DNA of 64,000 bases, taken from an uncultured Roseovarius sp. (GTDB lineage: Bacteria; Pseudomonadota; Alphaproteobacteria; Rhodobacterales; Rhodobacteraceae). This document shows positions 49,520 through 59,443 of the stretch, piece by piece. The notes beneath the pieces were generated by a model. The model searched no databases, was not told where the DNA came from, and was given only the letters and a program-made list of their open reading frames with translations. Position 1 is the first letter of the stretch, and the number at the start of each line of letters is the position of its first letter. A program made the position numbers and the translations under genes. The stretch covers positions 62,001 to 126,000 of the forward strand of contig CANNCP010000008.1 of the NCBI GenBank assembly GCA_947503145.1, written 5' to 3'.

Positions 49520-50815
49520 TCAGCGGTTTTCGATATCCACGTAATCGCGCTTTGCCTCGCCGACATATAGCTGACGGGGGCGCCCGATCTTGAGCTGTGG
49601 GTCGGCGATCATTTCCTTCCACTGCGAAATCCAGCCGACAGTGCGGCTGACGGCAAAGATCGGGGTGAACATCGAGGTGGGGAAACCCATCGCCTCAAGG
49701 ATGATGCCCGAATAGAAATCGACATTCGGGAACAGCTTCTTGTCGGCGAAGTAATCGTCCTCAAGCGCCTGTTTTTCCAGCTCCTTGGCGACCTGAAGCG
49801 TCGGGTTGTCATCGATGCCCAAAAGCTCCAGTACCTCATCGGCGGATTGCTTCATCACCTTGGCGCGCGGGTCGAAATTCTTGTAGACGCGGTGGCCGAA
49901 CCCCATCAGGCGGAACGGATCGTCCTTGTCCTTGGCACGTTTGATATATTCGGGAATACGGTCCACGGTCCCGATCTCGCGCAGCATTTCAAGGCATGCC
50001 TGGTTTGCGCCGCCATGTGCGGGCCCCCAGAGGCAGGCAATGCCGGCAGCGATGCAGGCGAACGGATTCGCCCCCGAAGACGAGGCCAGCCGCACGGTAG
50101 AGGTCGATGCATTCTGCTCGTGGTCGGCATGCAGGGTAAAGATGCGGTCCATCGCGCGCGCCAGGATCGGATTCACCTCGTAATCCTCGGCGGGCACGGC
50201 AAAGCACATGCGCAAGAAATTCGACGCATAATCGAGATCGTTGCGCGGATATATGAAGGGCTGGCCGATGGTGTATTTATAAGCCATTGCCGCGATTGTC
50301 GGCATCTTGGCAATCATACGCACCGAGGCGACCTCGCGCTGCCAGGGATCGTTGATGTCCGTGCTGTCATGGTAGAACGCGCTGAGCGCGCCGACCACGC
50401 CGACCATGATTGCCATGGGGTGCGCATCGCGGCGGAATCCGCGGAAAAGATACTTCATCTGCTCGTGGAGCATGGTGTGGTTGGTGACGCGGCTCTCGAA
50501 ATCCTCCAATTGCGCGGCCGATGGCAGTTCGCCATAAAGCAGCACGTAACACACTTCGAGATAATGCGATTTCTCGGCCAGTTGGTCGATCGGATAACCA
50601 CGATGCAGCAACTCGCCCTTGTCACCGTCGATAAAGGTGATGGTGCTGTCGCAACTCGCCGTCGAGGTAAAGCCGGGGTCGTAGGTAAAGACACCCGCCT
50701 GTGCATAGAGCTTGCGGATATCGATCACATCCGGGCCGACTGTGGGCGAAAATATCGGCAGGTCATAATCTTTGTCGGCGATGCTCAGTTTTGCACTTTT
50801 ATTGCTGTCGGCCAT
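49520..50815 (-). CDS. gltA: citrate synthase (type II)
   Basis: TCA-cycle entry enzyme (431 aa, the hexameric NADH-sensitive length class). Condenses acetyl-CoA with oxaloacetate. Seen: [68 protein letters not shown] with the catalytic histidines, [14 protein letters not shown], and the C-terminal arginine/aspartate region [20 protein letters not shown] precedes ATG 50815. It lies 89 bases after gltX on the same strand. Confidence 0.97.
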   Translation of the reverse strand: MADSNKSAKLSIADKDYDLPIFSPTVGPDVIDIRKLYAQAGVFTYDPGFTSTASCDSTITFIDGDKGELLHRGYPIDQLAEKSHYLEVCYVLLYGELPSAAQLEDFESRVTNHTMLHEQMKYLFRGFRRDAHPMAIMVGVVGALSAFYHDSTDINDPWQREVASVRMIAKMPTIAAMAYKYTIGQPFIYPRNDLDYASNFLRMCFAVPAEDYEVNPILARAMDRIFTLHADHEQNASTSTVRLASSSGANPFACIAAGIACLWGPAHGGANQACLEMLREIGTVDRIPEYIKRAKDKDDPFRLMGFGHRVYKNFDPRAKVMKQSADEVLELLGIDDNPTLQVAKELEKQALEDDYFADKKLFPNVDFYSGIILEAMGFPTSMFTPIFAVSRTVGWISQWKEMIADPQLKIGRPRQLYVGEAKRDYVDIENR

Positions 50816-50904
50816 GCGGCTGTCTCCCTGTGTGGCCCCGGGGGTGTTTCGGCACCAGGGGCGTCTGTTGCGGCTGGCCGCACGCGGGTGGATCGCCCGC
50901 CGGG

Positions 50905-52314
50905 TCAGCCCTCGCCCTGTGCGGCGTCACCGATCCGGGCCAGTGTCTCGGTCTGTCCCAGGATCAGCATCATGTCGAATACACTCGGCGTCGCGCTGCG
51001 CCCTGCCAGGGCTGCCCGAAGCGGGCCTGCCAGCTTGCCGAATGTTGTCTCCTTTTCGGCGGCAAACGCATTCGCTGACGCCTCAAGGTTTTCACGCGTC
51101 CAACTAGCATTCTGCAGGTGCGGCGTCAATTCTTTCAGTATACTGCGGGATACATCGGTGAGTTGCGCGGCGGCCTTCTCATCCGGAGAGACAGGGCGAT
51201 TGACTATAATAAACTCAGCTTTATCAATCAGTTCCGGATAGGTGCGGGCGCGCTCTTTTAGGCAGTACATGCCGCGGAGCAGAAGGTCATTTTTTTCCGG
51301 GGTGAGGGCGGGCAGGTCGACCGCGCGGCGAAACTCGGTCAATTCATGCAGCAGTGCAGCATCGTCCATCGCGGCGATGTGACGGCCACAGATATTCTCC
51401 AGTTTCTTGAAATCGAACCGGGCAGGGGATTTGCCGATCCCGTCCAGGCTGAACCACTCCTGCGCCTGTGCGTCGGTGAAAAACTCGTCATCGCCGTGGC
51501 TCCAGCCCAGCCGCGCGAGATAATTGCGCATGCCGGCGGCCGGGTAGCCCATCTGCTGATACTCAACAGTGCCGAGCGCGCCGTGACGTTTGCTCAGCTT
51601 TTTGCCGTCCGGGCCGTGGATCAGCGGGATATGCGCGTAAACCGGCAGCGGCCAGCCCATCGCCTCGTAGATCATCATCTGGCGTGCCGCGTTATTGAGG
51701 TGATCGTCGCCCCGGATCACATGGGTCACGCCCATGTCGAAATCATCCACTGCCACTGCCAGCATGTAGACCGGGGTGCCGTCCGAACGCAGCAGCACCA
51801 TATCGTCAAGCTGGTCATTGCGGATGGTCACATCGCCTTGCACCGCGTCGCGGATGATCGTGGCGCCATCGCGCGGCGCCTTGATGCGCACCACGTAGGG
51901 GGCATCGGGATGTGTGGCCGGATCCGCATCGCGCCACGGGCTTTGATAGAGCGTGGAGCGTCCCTCGGCCTTGGCCGTGTCGCGGAAGGTCTGAATTTCG
52001 TCCTGCGTTGCAAAGCATTTGAACGCCTTGCCTGCGGCTAGCATCTGGTGCGCCACTTCGGCATGACGATCTGCGCGTGCGGCCTGGCTGATCACATCGC
52101 CGTCGTGATCCAGCCCCATCCACGCCATCCCGTCCAGAATCGCCTGCGTCGCCTCAGGGGTCGAGCGGGCCTTGTCGGTATCCTCGATCCGCAGCAGGAA
52201 GGTGCCGCCGCGCCCCCGCGCGAAAAGCCAGTTGAAGAGCGCAGTGCGCGCGCCCCCGATATGCAGATAGCCGGTGGGCGACGGGGCAAAACGGGTCACG
52301 ACCTGTTGGGACAT
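50905..52314 (-). CDS. gltX: glutamyl-tRNA synthetase
   Basis: Class I aminoacyl-tRNA synthetase (469 aa) charging tRNA-Glu (and possibly tRNA-Gln for later amidation). Seen: [26 protein letters not shown] (HIGH-type site), [26 protein letters not shown] and [10 protein letters not shown] (KMSKS-type loop). Starts are ambiguous: ATG 52314 (MSQQVVTRF) is closest to the family, while ATG 52323 adds three residues. It is divergent from comEC across 77 bases. Confidence 0.95.
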   Translation of the reverse strand: MSQQVVTRFAPSPTGYLHIGGARTALFNWLFARGRGGTFLLRIEDTDKARSTPEATQAILDGMAWMGLDHDGDVISQAARADRHAEVAHQMLAAGKAFKCFATQDEIQTFRDTAKAEGRSTLYQSPWRDADPATHPDAPYVVRIKAPRDGATIIRDAVQGDVTIRNDQLDDMVLLRSDGTPVYMLAVAVDDFDMGVTHVIRGDDHLNNAARQMMIYEAMGWPLPVYAHIPLIHGPDGKKLSKRHGALGTVEYQQMGYPAAGMRNYLARLGWSHGDDEFFTDAQAQEWFSLDGIGKSPARFDFKKLENICGRHIAAMDDAALLHELTEFRRAVDLPALTPEKNDLLLRGMYCLKERARTYPELIDKAEFIIVNRPVSPDEKAAAQLTDVSRSILKELTPHLQNASWTRENLEASANAFAAEKETTFGKLAGPLRAALAGRSATPSVFDMMLILGQTETLARIGDAAQGEG

Positions 52315-52391
52315 GGGGGGCATTAACCTTTCGGTAAGGATGGCAGGGCTAGCCTGAAGGTCTGTTTATCGGCCCGCATGGGGGGAAACAA

Positions 52392-54416
52392 GTGCCCCGG
52401 ACGCTCGGTTATCTGCACGCCGCGTTGTTGATACAGCGCGGCCATCTCTTTGCCTGGGTACCGATCTGTCTGGGGGTCGGTATCGGCCTCTATTTTGTGC
52501 TGAAATTCGAACCCGGAGCATTGATCTTCGTCGCTATTGCAATGACTTGCGCAGCATTTTTCGCGTTATCGCGCCTGCTGGATGAGGCGATATCGCCGCT
52601 GGCCGTCGGCCTTGCGCTGGTGTTGATGGGGGTGATGATCGCGGGCCTGCGCGCCCACCAGGTCGAGGAGCCTGTGCTGGGCTGGCGCTACTACGGCCCG
52701 GTAGAGGGCCGGGTGGTCGGCATCGACCGATCCGCCAGCGACAAGGTGCGGGTCACGCTGGACCGCGTCGTGTTGCGCGACGTGGCGCCTGCGCGCACGC
52801 CCACCCGCGTGCGATTGTCCCTGCATAGTGCGATCAAGGGCAGCGACCCGGTTCCCGGTCTCGGGGTGATGACCACTGCGCATCTTGCTCCGCCAAGCGG
52901 TCCGGTGGAGCCGGGCGGTTTCGATTTTCAGCGCCATGCCTGGTTTTTGGGTCTCGGTGCCGTGGGTTATACCCGAGTGCCGCTGCTGGCACTGGCACGT
53001 CCCGAGGGCGATCAGCCGTTGTTTGCTGCGCGCATGGCGTTGTCGGCGCGGGTGCAGGCCGTGCTGCCGGGCGAGGCAGGGGCCTTTGCCGCCGCGATCA
53101 TGACCGGCGACCGCGCCGGCATGGGCCAGGATACGCTGACTGCGCTGCGGGTGTCTAATCTGGCGCACCTGCTGGCGATTTCGGGGCTGCATATGGGGCT
53201 GCTGGCGGGGTTCGTCTTTGCCGCCCTGCGGATCGCGCTGGCCGCGATCCCGTGGGTCGCCCTGCGTGCGCCGGTCAAGCCGCTGTCGGCTGGCATGGCG
53301 CTGGTTGTGGCGGTGGGGTATCTGGCGCTGTCGGGCGGCAATGTCGCGACCGAGCGTGCTTTCGTCATGGCGGCGGTGGTGCTGGTGGCGGTCATGCTGA
53401 ACCGGCGCGCGCTTAGTCTGCGGGCAGTGGCGCTGGCGGCAATCATCGTGCTGGTGCTACACCCCGAGGCGCTGTTGGGGCCGGGTTTCCAGATGTCTTT
53501 TGCCGCGACCACGGCGCTGGTGGCGGTCTTTGGCTGGATCAACACGCGCGAGACGTCGAAGGGGCCGCGCTGGCTGCGCCCGGTTCTGGCGGTGGTGATA
53601 TCATCGACAGTGGCCGGGCTGGCGACTGCGCCGATCGCGGCGGCGCATTTCAACCAGTTCGCCCATTACGGCCTGATCGCAAACCTGCTCAGCGTGCCGC
53701 TGATGGGGGTTGTGGTGATGCCTGCCGCGGTGCTGTCGGCGTGCCTGTTGCCGCTGGGTCTGGAAGGGGTCGGCCTTTGGATCATGGGGCTGGGGTTGAA
53801 CTGGATCCTTGGTGTCGCGCATCTGGTCTCGAACCTTGACGGGGCACGCGGCACGGTGGTCAGTCCGGGGCCCGAAGTGCTGCCGCTGCTGGTGTTGGGC
53901 GGCCTCTTCGTGGCGCTCTGGCAGGGGCGCGCACGGGCGCTGGGGGTGGTGCCGATGGTGTTGGCGCTGGTGCTCTGGTCGCAGAGCATGCGGCCTGATG
54001 TACTGATTTCGGACTCCGGCAGCCTGGTCGGCGTGATGACCACAAATGGCCGCGCGCTGAGCACCGGGCGTGGTGCGGGGTTCATCGCGCGGAACTGGCT
54101 GGAGAATGACGGCGATGCCGCCGAACAGATGCAGGCCGCCGAACGGTGGCCGGCCCCCGCCCCCGGTGGGGTTGCGATCACGGCGTTGCGCGGTAAACGC
54201 GCCGCTGAAGCATTGGCGGGGTGCGGCGGGGCGGACTGGCTGGTACTGAACACCGCGCCGACCACCGCGCCCGAGGGCTTGCCTTGCGAGGTTGTACATC
54301 CCGGCACGTTGCGCCGCACCGGTGCGCTGGCGCTCTACAGCAGCGAAAAGGGGCTGCGCGCCGTCAGCGCGCGCCAGGTCACCGGCGAGCGGTTGTGGAA
54401 TACACGACGGCGCTGA
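52392..54416 (+). CDS. comEC: ComEC/Rec2 family DNA uptake channel protein
   Basis: 674-aa polytopic membrane protein. An N-terminal hydrophobic and OB-like part (RVVGIDRSASDKVRVTLDR) is followed by the ComEC competence domain with many helices (SNLAHLLAISGLHMGLLAGF, SGGNVATERAFVMAA, GPGFQMSFAATTALVAVFGW), then a shortened C-terminal region where the metallo-beta-lactamase-like part is poorly conserved. It forms the inner-membrane pore for single-stranded DNA. GTG 52392 is the start. In R. capsulatus comEC is needed to take up DNA brought by gene transfer agents. Confidence 0.93.
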   Translation: MPRTLGYLHAALLIQRGHLFAWVPICLGVGIGLYFVLKFEPGALIFVAIAMTCAAFFALSRLLDEAISPLAVGLALVLMGVMIAGLRAHQVEEPVLGWRYYGPVEGRVVGIDRSASDKVRVTLDRVVLRDVAPARTPTRVRLSLHSAIKGSDPVPGLGVMTTAHLAPPSGPVEPGGFDFQRHAWFLGLGAVGYTRVPLLALARPEGDQPLFAARMALSARVQAVLPGEAGAFAAAIMTGDRAGMGQDTLTALRVSNLAHLLAISGLHMGLLAGFVFAALRIALAAIPWVALRAPVKPLSAGMALVVAVGYLALSGGNVATERAFVMAAVVLVAVMLNRRALSLRAVALAAIIVLVLHPEALLGPGFQMSFAATTALVAVFGWINTRETSKGPRWLRPVLAVVISSTVAGLATAPIAAAHFNQFAHYGLIANLLSVPLMGVVVMPAAVLSACLLPLGLEGVGLWIMGLGLNWILGVAHLVSNLDGARGTVVSPGPEVLPLLVLGGLFVALWQGRARALGVVPMVLALVLWSQSMRPDVLISDSGSLVGVMTTNGRALSTGRGAGFIARNWLENDGDAAEQMQAAERWPAPAPGGVAITALRGKRAAEALAGCGGADWLVLNTAPTTAPEGLPCEVVHPGTLRRTGALALYSSEKGLRAVSARQVTGERLWNTRRR

Positions 54417-54422
54417 CCCCGA

Positions 54423-54471
54423 GAGTATCTCGTCTGGAACCCGAGGCACTCAGTCAAGGCCGAACGCCTTA
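54423..54471. repeat. palindromic repeat family, degenerate copy E
   Basis: Aligns with copy D along its length; best preserved are GGAACCCGAGGCACTCAGT and CAAGGCCGAACGC. It fills the whole gap between the ends of comEC and lexA and overlaps the lexA stop codon. Confidence 0.55.
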
Positions 54472-55170
54472 GTAAGTGCGGATCAGCCCGACCAGGCGGC
54501 CTTGCACCTTGACCTTGTCACCGGGCAGGACGCGGGTTTCATAGGCCGGGTTGGCGGCCTCCAGTGCGATGGCACCGCCCCGGCGAAAGAACCGTTTGAG
54601 CGTCGCTTCCTGATCCTCGATCAGGGCCACGATGATATCGCCATTGTCGGCCACACTTGTCTCGCGGATCACGACGATATCGCCATCGTTGATCCCGGCG
54701 TCGATCATCGAATCACCTTTGACCTCCAGCGCGTAATGCTCGCCCGGGCCGCTGACCATCGCCCCGGGCACCGCCACGTTATGCGATGCATTCTGGATCG
54801 CCTCGATCGGCACACCGGCGGCGATCTGTCCCATCACCGGCAGTTCCAGCGCGTGCACCGCCTCGATGGGGTGGGCATTGGCAGGTTGCGCCGCTGTGGG
54901 CCTGTCCCCGTCGATCACACGTGGGTTGAAGCCCGAAATGGGCGTGCCGCCCAGCGATTCCGGCAGCTTCACAATCTCCAGCGCACGGGCACGGTGCGCG
55001 AGACGGCGGATGAACCCGCGTTCCTCCAGCGCCGTGATCAGCCGGTGAATGCCCGATTTGGACCGCAGATTCAGCGCCTCTTTCATCTCGTCGAAACTGG
55101 GGGGAACGCCGTCGCGCTGAACACATTTGTTGATGTATTTCAGCAGGTCGAGCTGTTTTTTGGTCAGCAT
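54469..55170 (-). CDS. lexA: LexA repressor
   Basis: SOS repressor and self-cleaving protease (233 aa). The N-terminal winged helix ([45 protein letters not shown]) binds DNA. A linker of about 40 residues follows, with the cleavage site Ala118-Gly119 (IAAGVPIEA) and catalytic Ser154 (GDSMIDAG) and Lys192 (TLKRFF). The start at 55170 is fixed by the standard N-terminus; the frame is open further upstream. An SOS box sits on its own promoter. It lies downstream of moeA in the same direction. Confidence 0.97.
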   Translation of the reverse strand: MLTKKQLDLLKYINKCVQRDGVPPSFDEMKEALNLRSKSGIHRLITALEERGFIRRLAHRARALEIVKLPESLGGTPISGFNPRVIDGDRPTAAQPANAHPIEAVHALELPVMGQIAAGVPIEAIQNASHNVAVPGAMVSGPGEHYALEVKGDSMIDAGINDGDIVVIRETSVADNGDIIVALIEDQEATLKRFFRRGGAIALEAANPAYETRVLPGDKVKVQGRLVGLIRTY

Positions 55171-55204
55171 CTGAAGGGTCCTCTGGCTACGCAGGTATCT
55201 TTTT

Positions 55205-55233
55205 GTTCTACGCATGTTCCCCTTTTGTGTCAA
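55205..55233 (-). promoter_or_regulatory. lexA promoter with alphaproteobacterial SOS box
   Basis: On the minus strand TTGACA (55233-55228), 17 bases, TAGAAC (55210-55205). The LexA box GAAC-N7-GAAC (plus strand GTTC-N7-GTTC, 55205-55219) covers the -10 and spacer, so LexA binding would shut off its own gene. Alphaproteobacterial LexA proteins recognise this GTTC-N7-GTTC form. Confidence 0.85.
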
Positions 55234-55261
55234 CAGCCCGATATTTCTGGCCGCAGGCAGA

Positions 55262-56430
55262 TCAGAGGGGGATGTATTCGACAACATCGCCCGGTTGGCG
55301 GGCCTTGTCGCCTGCAGGCCGGACCAGCAACGCATCCGCATCTGCCAAAATCGACAGCAGCGCACTATCCTGACGCGTGGCCGGGCGCAGACCGTCCGGG
55401 CCGAGCGTGGCACGCATGTAGTGCTCGCGCGGGCCATTTTCGGGCATCTCCACCGCCAGCGGCGCGCGACTGCGCGGGGCGGGGGTGGCCCCCAGACCCA
55501 GCATCGCGCGCAGCACGGGCAGAACAAAGACATGCCCGCAGACCATCGCCGAGACCGGATTGCCCGGCAGCCCGATCATCGCGGCCGTGCCCATGCGCCC
55601 GGCCATCAGCGGTTTGCCGGGCCGCATGGCCACCTTGTAAAAGCTGCGTGCCATGCCCTGCGCCTGTGCCACCGCGCCGACCAGATCGTGATCGCCGACC
55701 GAGGCGCCGCCGATGGTGATGACCAGGTCCGCCCCCTGCGCCAGATCGAACGCGGTTTCCAGCGCGCTCACAGTGTCGCGGGCAATCGGCAGCAGATGCG
55801 CCTCGGCCCCGTGCGCGTCCAGCAGTGCCTTGAGCCCAAAGGAGTTGGACGCGATGATCTGATCCCGGCCCGGAGTCTCGCCCGGCATGACCAGTTCATC
55901 TCCGGTGGCGATGAGCGCCACGCTGGGTTTGCAGTAGACCGGCAGTTCGGCGATGTTCATCGCGGCCAGCAGGGCGATATCCTGCGGGCGCAGCAGGCGC
56001 GGCGCGGCAAATTCGCCGCCCTGCCGAAAATCGGCTCCGGCGGGGCGCACATGCCACCCGCTATCGAGTGTATCGCCCAGCACGATCCGGTCAGCCTCTC
56101 GGGTCACGTCCTCCTGGATGATGACCCGGTCGCAGCCGGCCGGCAGGGGCGCGCCGGTAAAGATGCGCACGGTCTTGCCGACAGGCACGGTGCCGTCATA
56201 GCCGTGTCCCGCTGCGGCCTCTCCGATCACCTCGAACTGCGCACCGGGTGCGGCATCGGTACCGTGGATGGCATAGCCGTCCATCGCGGAGGCGGCAAAG
56301 GGCGGCTGATCGCGCCGCGCCTGCACGGGCTGCGCCAGTACACGCCCTGCGGCCTGCACCAGCGGGACGGTTTCGACTCGCATGGGGGACGTCAATTCAA
56401 AGAGATGGTTCAGGGCGTCGCCTACCGAGA

Positions 56431-56434
<4 letters not shown>
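55262..56434 (-). CDS. moeA: molybdopterin molybdotransferase MoeA
   Basis: 390-aa enzyme that inserts molybdate into adenylated molybdopterin. Seen: [13 protein letters not shown] near residue 50, [19 protein letters not shown], the substrate-site region [26 protein letters not shown], and [19 protein letters not shown]. Its start overlaps the moaC stop (ATGA at 56434-56431). A 91-base gap with the SOS-controlled promoter separates it from lexA. Confidence 0.95.
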
Positions 56435-56906
<472 letters not shown>

Positions 56907-56907
<1 letters not shown>

Positions 56908-57722
56908 TACATTCCTCCGCTGGTCAGAGGACTTGCCAGAAGGGCACGGGTCGCGGTGGCCACATCATCGGCGCGCATCAGCGTCTCACCGATGAGGAAG
57001 TTACGCGCGCCGTAGCGGGTCATATCCGCGAGGTCCTCGGGGCCTTCCAGCCCGCTTTCGCAGATCAGGAGTGAATCGACTGGTGCGAGACGTGCCAGAT
57101 GACGGGTCACATCGAGCGACGTCTCGAACGTGTTCAGATCGCGGTTGTTGATCCCGATCAGGGTCGAGTTCAACAACTCCGAGCGCTTCATCTCGTCCTC
57201 GTTGTGTACTTCGATGATAGAATCCATGTCCCATCGTTCAGCGGCGGCTTCCAGTTCGGCGGCCTGTGGATCGGTCACGCTGGCCAGGATGATCAGGATG
57301 CAATCGGCCCCCAGCGCGCGCGCTTCGTCCACCTGATACGGGTCGTACATGAAATCCTTGCGGAGCACGGGCAGGTCACAGGCGGCGCGCGCGATCGTCA
57401 GGTATTCATTGGCCCCCTGAAAGCTGGGGGTGTCGGTCAGAACGCTGAGGCAGGTCGCGCCGCCCTCCTGATAGGCTTTGGCCAGCGCCTCGGGATCGAA
57501 ATCATCCCGGATCAGCCCCTTGGAAGGGCTTGCCTTCTTGATCTCGGCAATCAGGCCATACCCTTGTTTGCTGGCCTGGGTCAGCGCCTCTTTGAAACCG
57601 CGCACGGGGGGGGCAGAGAAGGCGCGTTTGTTCATCTCATCGGGCGATACCTCCTCCTTGGCGGCAGCTACCTCGTCAAGTTTGTAGGCTTTGATCTTCT
57701 CCAGAATGGTGGGGATACTCAT
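56907..57722 (-). CDS. trpC: indole-3-glycerol phosphate synthase
   Basis: TIM-barrel enzyme (271 aa) closing the indole ring in tryptophan synthesis. Seen: [16 protein letters not shown] with the catalytic lysine, [49 protein letters not shown] and [12 protein letters not shown]. It is a single-function gene, not fused to trpF. The ATG overlaps the trpD stop (ATGA at 57722-57719). Confidence 0.97.
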
Positions 57723-58741
57723 GTGGTCTCCGATGTCACTTGGGCGAGGGTTTCCAGCCGGGTACGGGCGGCCCCACTGTCGATACTCTCCCGGGCCTGT
57801 GCAACCCCTGACTTGAGGTCGGGTGCATGATCGGCGATCACCAGCGCGGCCGCTGCATTGAGTAGCACTGCGTCGCGATAGGCGCCCTTTGCACCGTCCA
57901 GCAGTGCCCTGAAGGCGATGCCGTTCTCTTCGGGGGTGCCGCCGAGAATATCCTCGAACGGGTGCACGGGCAGGCCGAATTCCTCTGGATGCAACTCGAA
58001 TTCCTTCACGCTGCCATCCGTTTCCAATGCCGCGACCCAGCTGATGCCGGTGATGGTCAGCTCGTCGGTGCCGTCGCTGCCATGCACCAGCCAGGCGCGT
58101 TCCGATCCCAGAATACCCAGGGTTTCGGCCATCGGACGGATCAGGTCACGTGCGAACGCGCCGGTGAGTTGGCGCTTGACGCCCGCAGGGTTGGTGAGCG
58201 GGCCGAGAATGTTGAAGATCGTGCGCGTGCCCAGTTCGGTCCGTGTGGGCATAACATGCGCGATTGCCGGGTGATGCATTGGCGCCATCATGAAGGCGAT
58301 ACCGGCCTTTTCAAGAGCAGTTTCAACCACATCCGGGCCGACCATCACGTTAACACCCATCTGGCTGAGCGCATCGGCTGCGCCGGATTTGGAACTGAGG
58401 TTGCGATTGCCATGCTTGGCCACGGTCACCCCCGCACCTGCGACGACAAAGGCCGTTGCGGTGGAGATGTTCAGCGTTCCCTTGCCATCACCGCCGGTGC
58501 CGACGATATCCATCGACCCTGCGGGCGCGCGCACGGGTTTGCACTTGGCGAGCATGACGGCAGCGGCGGCGGCGTATTCATCCACCGTCTCGCCGCGGGT
58601 GCGCAGCGCCATCAGCAGGCCACCGATCTGGCTGGGCGTCGCTTCGCCCTCAAAGAGATAGGTAAAGGCAACCTCGGCCTCGGTGCGGGTCAGCGGGCGG
58701 TCGGCGGCGATGCCGATCAGGGGTTTCAGTCCGTCGCTCAA
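57719..58741 (-). CDS. trpD: anthranilate phosphoribosyltransferase
   Basis: 340-aa enzyme that joins anthranilate to phosphoribosyl pyrophosphate. Seen: [16 protein letters not shown], the glycine loop [20 protein letters not shown] that binds [21 protein letters not shown], and [13 protein letters not shown]. The start is TTG 58741, overlapping the trpG stop as TTGA. The longer in-frame reading upstream is antisense-like trpG overlap and is rejected. Both ends are coupled by 4-base overlaps. Confidence 0.96.
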   Translation of the reverse strand: MSDGLKPLIGIAADRPLTRTEAEVAFTYLFEGEATPSQIGGLLMALRTRGETVDEYAAAAAVMLAKCKPVRAPAGSMDIVGTGGDGKGTLNISTATAFVVAGAGVTVAKHGNRNLSSKSGAADALSQMGVNVMVGPDVVETALEKAGIAFMMAPMHHPAIAHVMPTRTELGTRTIFNILGPLTNPAGVKRQLTGAFARDLIRPMAETLGILGSERAWLVHGSDGTDELTITGISWVAALETDGSVKEFELHPEEFGLPVHPFEDILGGTPEENGIAFRALLDGAKGAYRDAVLLNAAAALVIADHAPDLKSGVAQARESIDSGAARTRLETLAQVTSETT

Positions 58742-59331
58742 GCCGGAACCCCGGCCTTGTTTGGCATCATGTCGAGGAAATTTTTCAGCAGCGCATGGCC
58801 ATGCTGCGAGGCAATCGATTCGGGGTGGAACTGTACCCCGTGGATCGGCAGGCTCTTGTGTTGCAGTCCCATGATCGTGCCATCCTCCAGTTCTGCCGTT
58901 ACTTCCAGTGTATCGGGCAAGCTGGCGCGGTCCACCACGAGGCTGTGATAGCGTGTTGCCTCGAACGGAGACGGCAGGCCGGCAAAGACGCCCTTGCCAC
59001 CATGAGTCATGCGCCCCATCTTGCCGTGGACGATTTCGGAGTGGCGCACCACCTTGCCGCCAAAGGCCTGGCCGATGGCCTGATGCCCCAGACACACGCC
59101 CAGCAGCGGAATGCGCGCCTCGGCTGCGGCTGCGGTCAGCGCCAGGCAGATGCCTGCCTGATCCGGGTCGCAAGGCCCCGGTGACAGCAGAATGCCATCC
59201 GGGCGCAGCGCCATCGCCGCCTGCACATCCAGCGCGTCGTTGCGCCTGACCAGAACTTCGGCCCCCAGTTCGCCCACATAATGCACGAGATTATAGGTGA
59301 AACTGTCGTAGTTATCTATCAATAGTAGCAT
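58738..59331 (-). CDS. trpG: anthranilate synthase, glutamine amidotransferase component
   Basis: Class I glutamine amidotransferase (197 aa) supplying ammonia to TrpE. Seen: [35 protein letters not shown], the nucleophile in [17 protein letters not shown], and the His-Glu pair in [14 protein letters not shown]. It is separate from trpE, which lies 2.2 kb upstream across two other genes. It starts a trpG-trpD-trpC-moaC-moeA unit and is divergent from 59444. Confidence 0.96.
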   Translation of the reverse strand: MLLLIDNYDSFTYNLVHYVGELGAEVLVRRNDALDVQAAMALRPDGILLSPGPCDPDQAGICLALTAAAAEARIPLLGVCLGHQAIGQAFGGKVVRHSEIVHGKMGRMTHGGKGVFAGLPSPFEATRYHSLVVDRASLPDTLEVTAELEDGTIMGLQHKSLPIHGVQFHPESIASQHGHALLKNFLDMMPNKAGVPA

Positions 59332-59443
59332 TGTGCGCCTCGCGCGAATGGGGGGTGGAGGCCGGGGGCCTAGTCGCGATATACTTGCTCAGGCTTGGCT
59401 GGCACCGTCAAGAGGCGCAAAGAGCGGTAGGGATGATTTAAAG

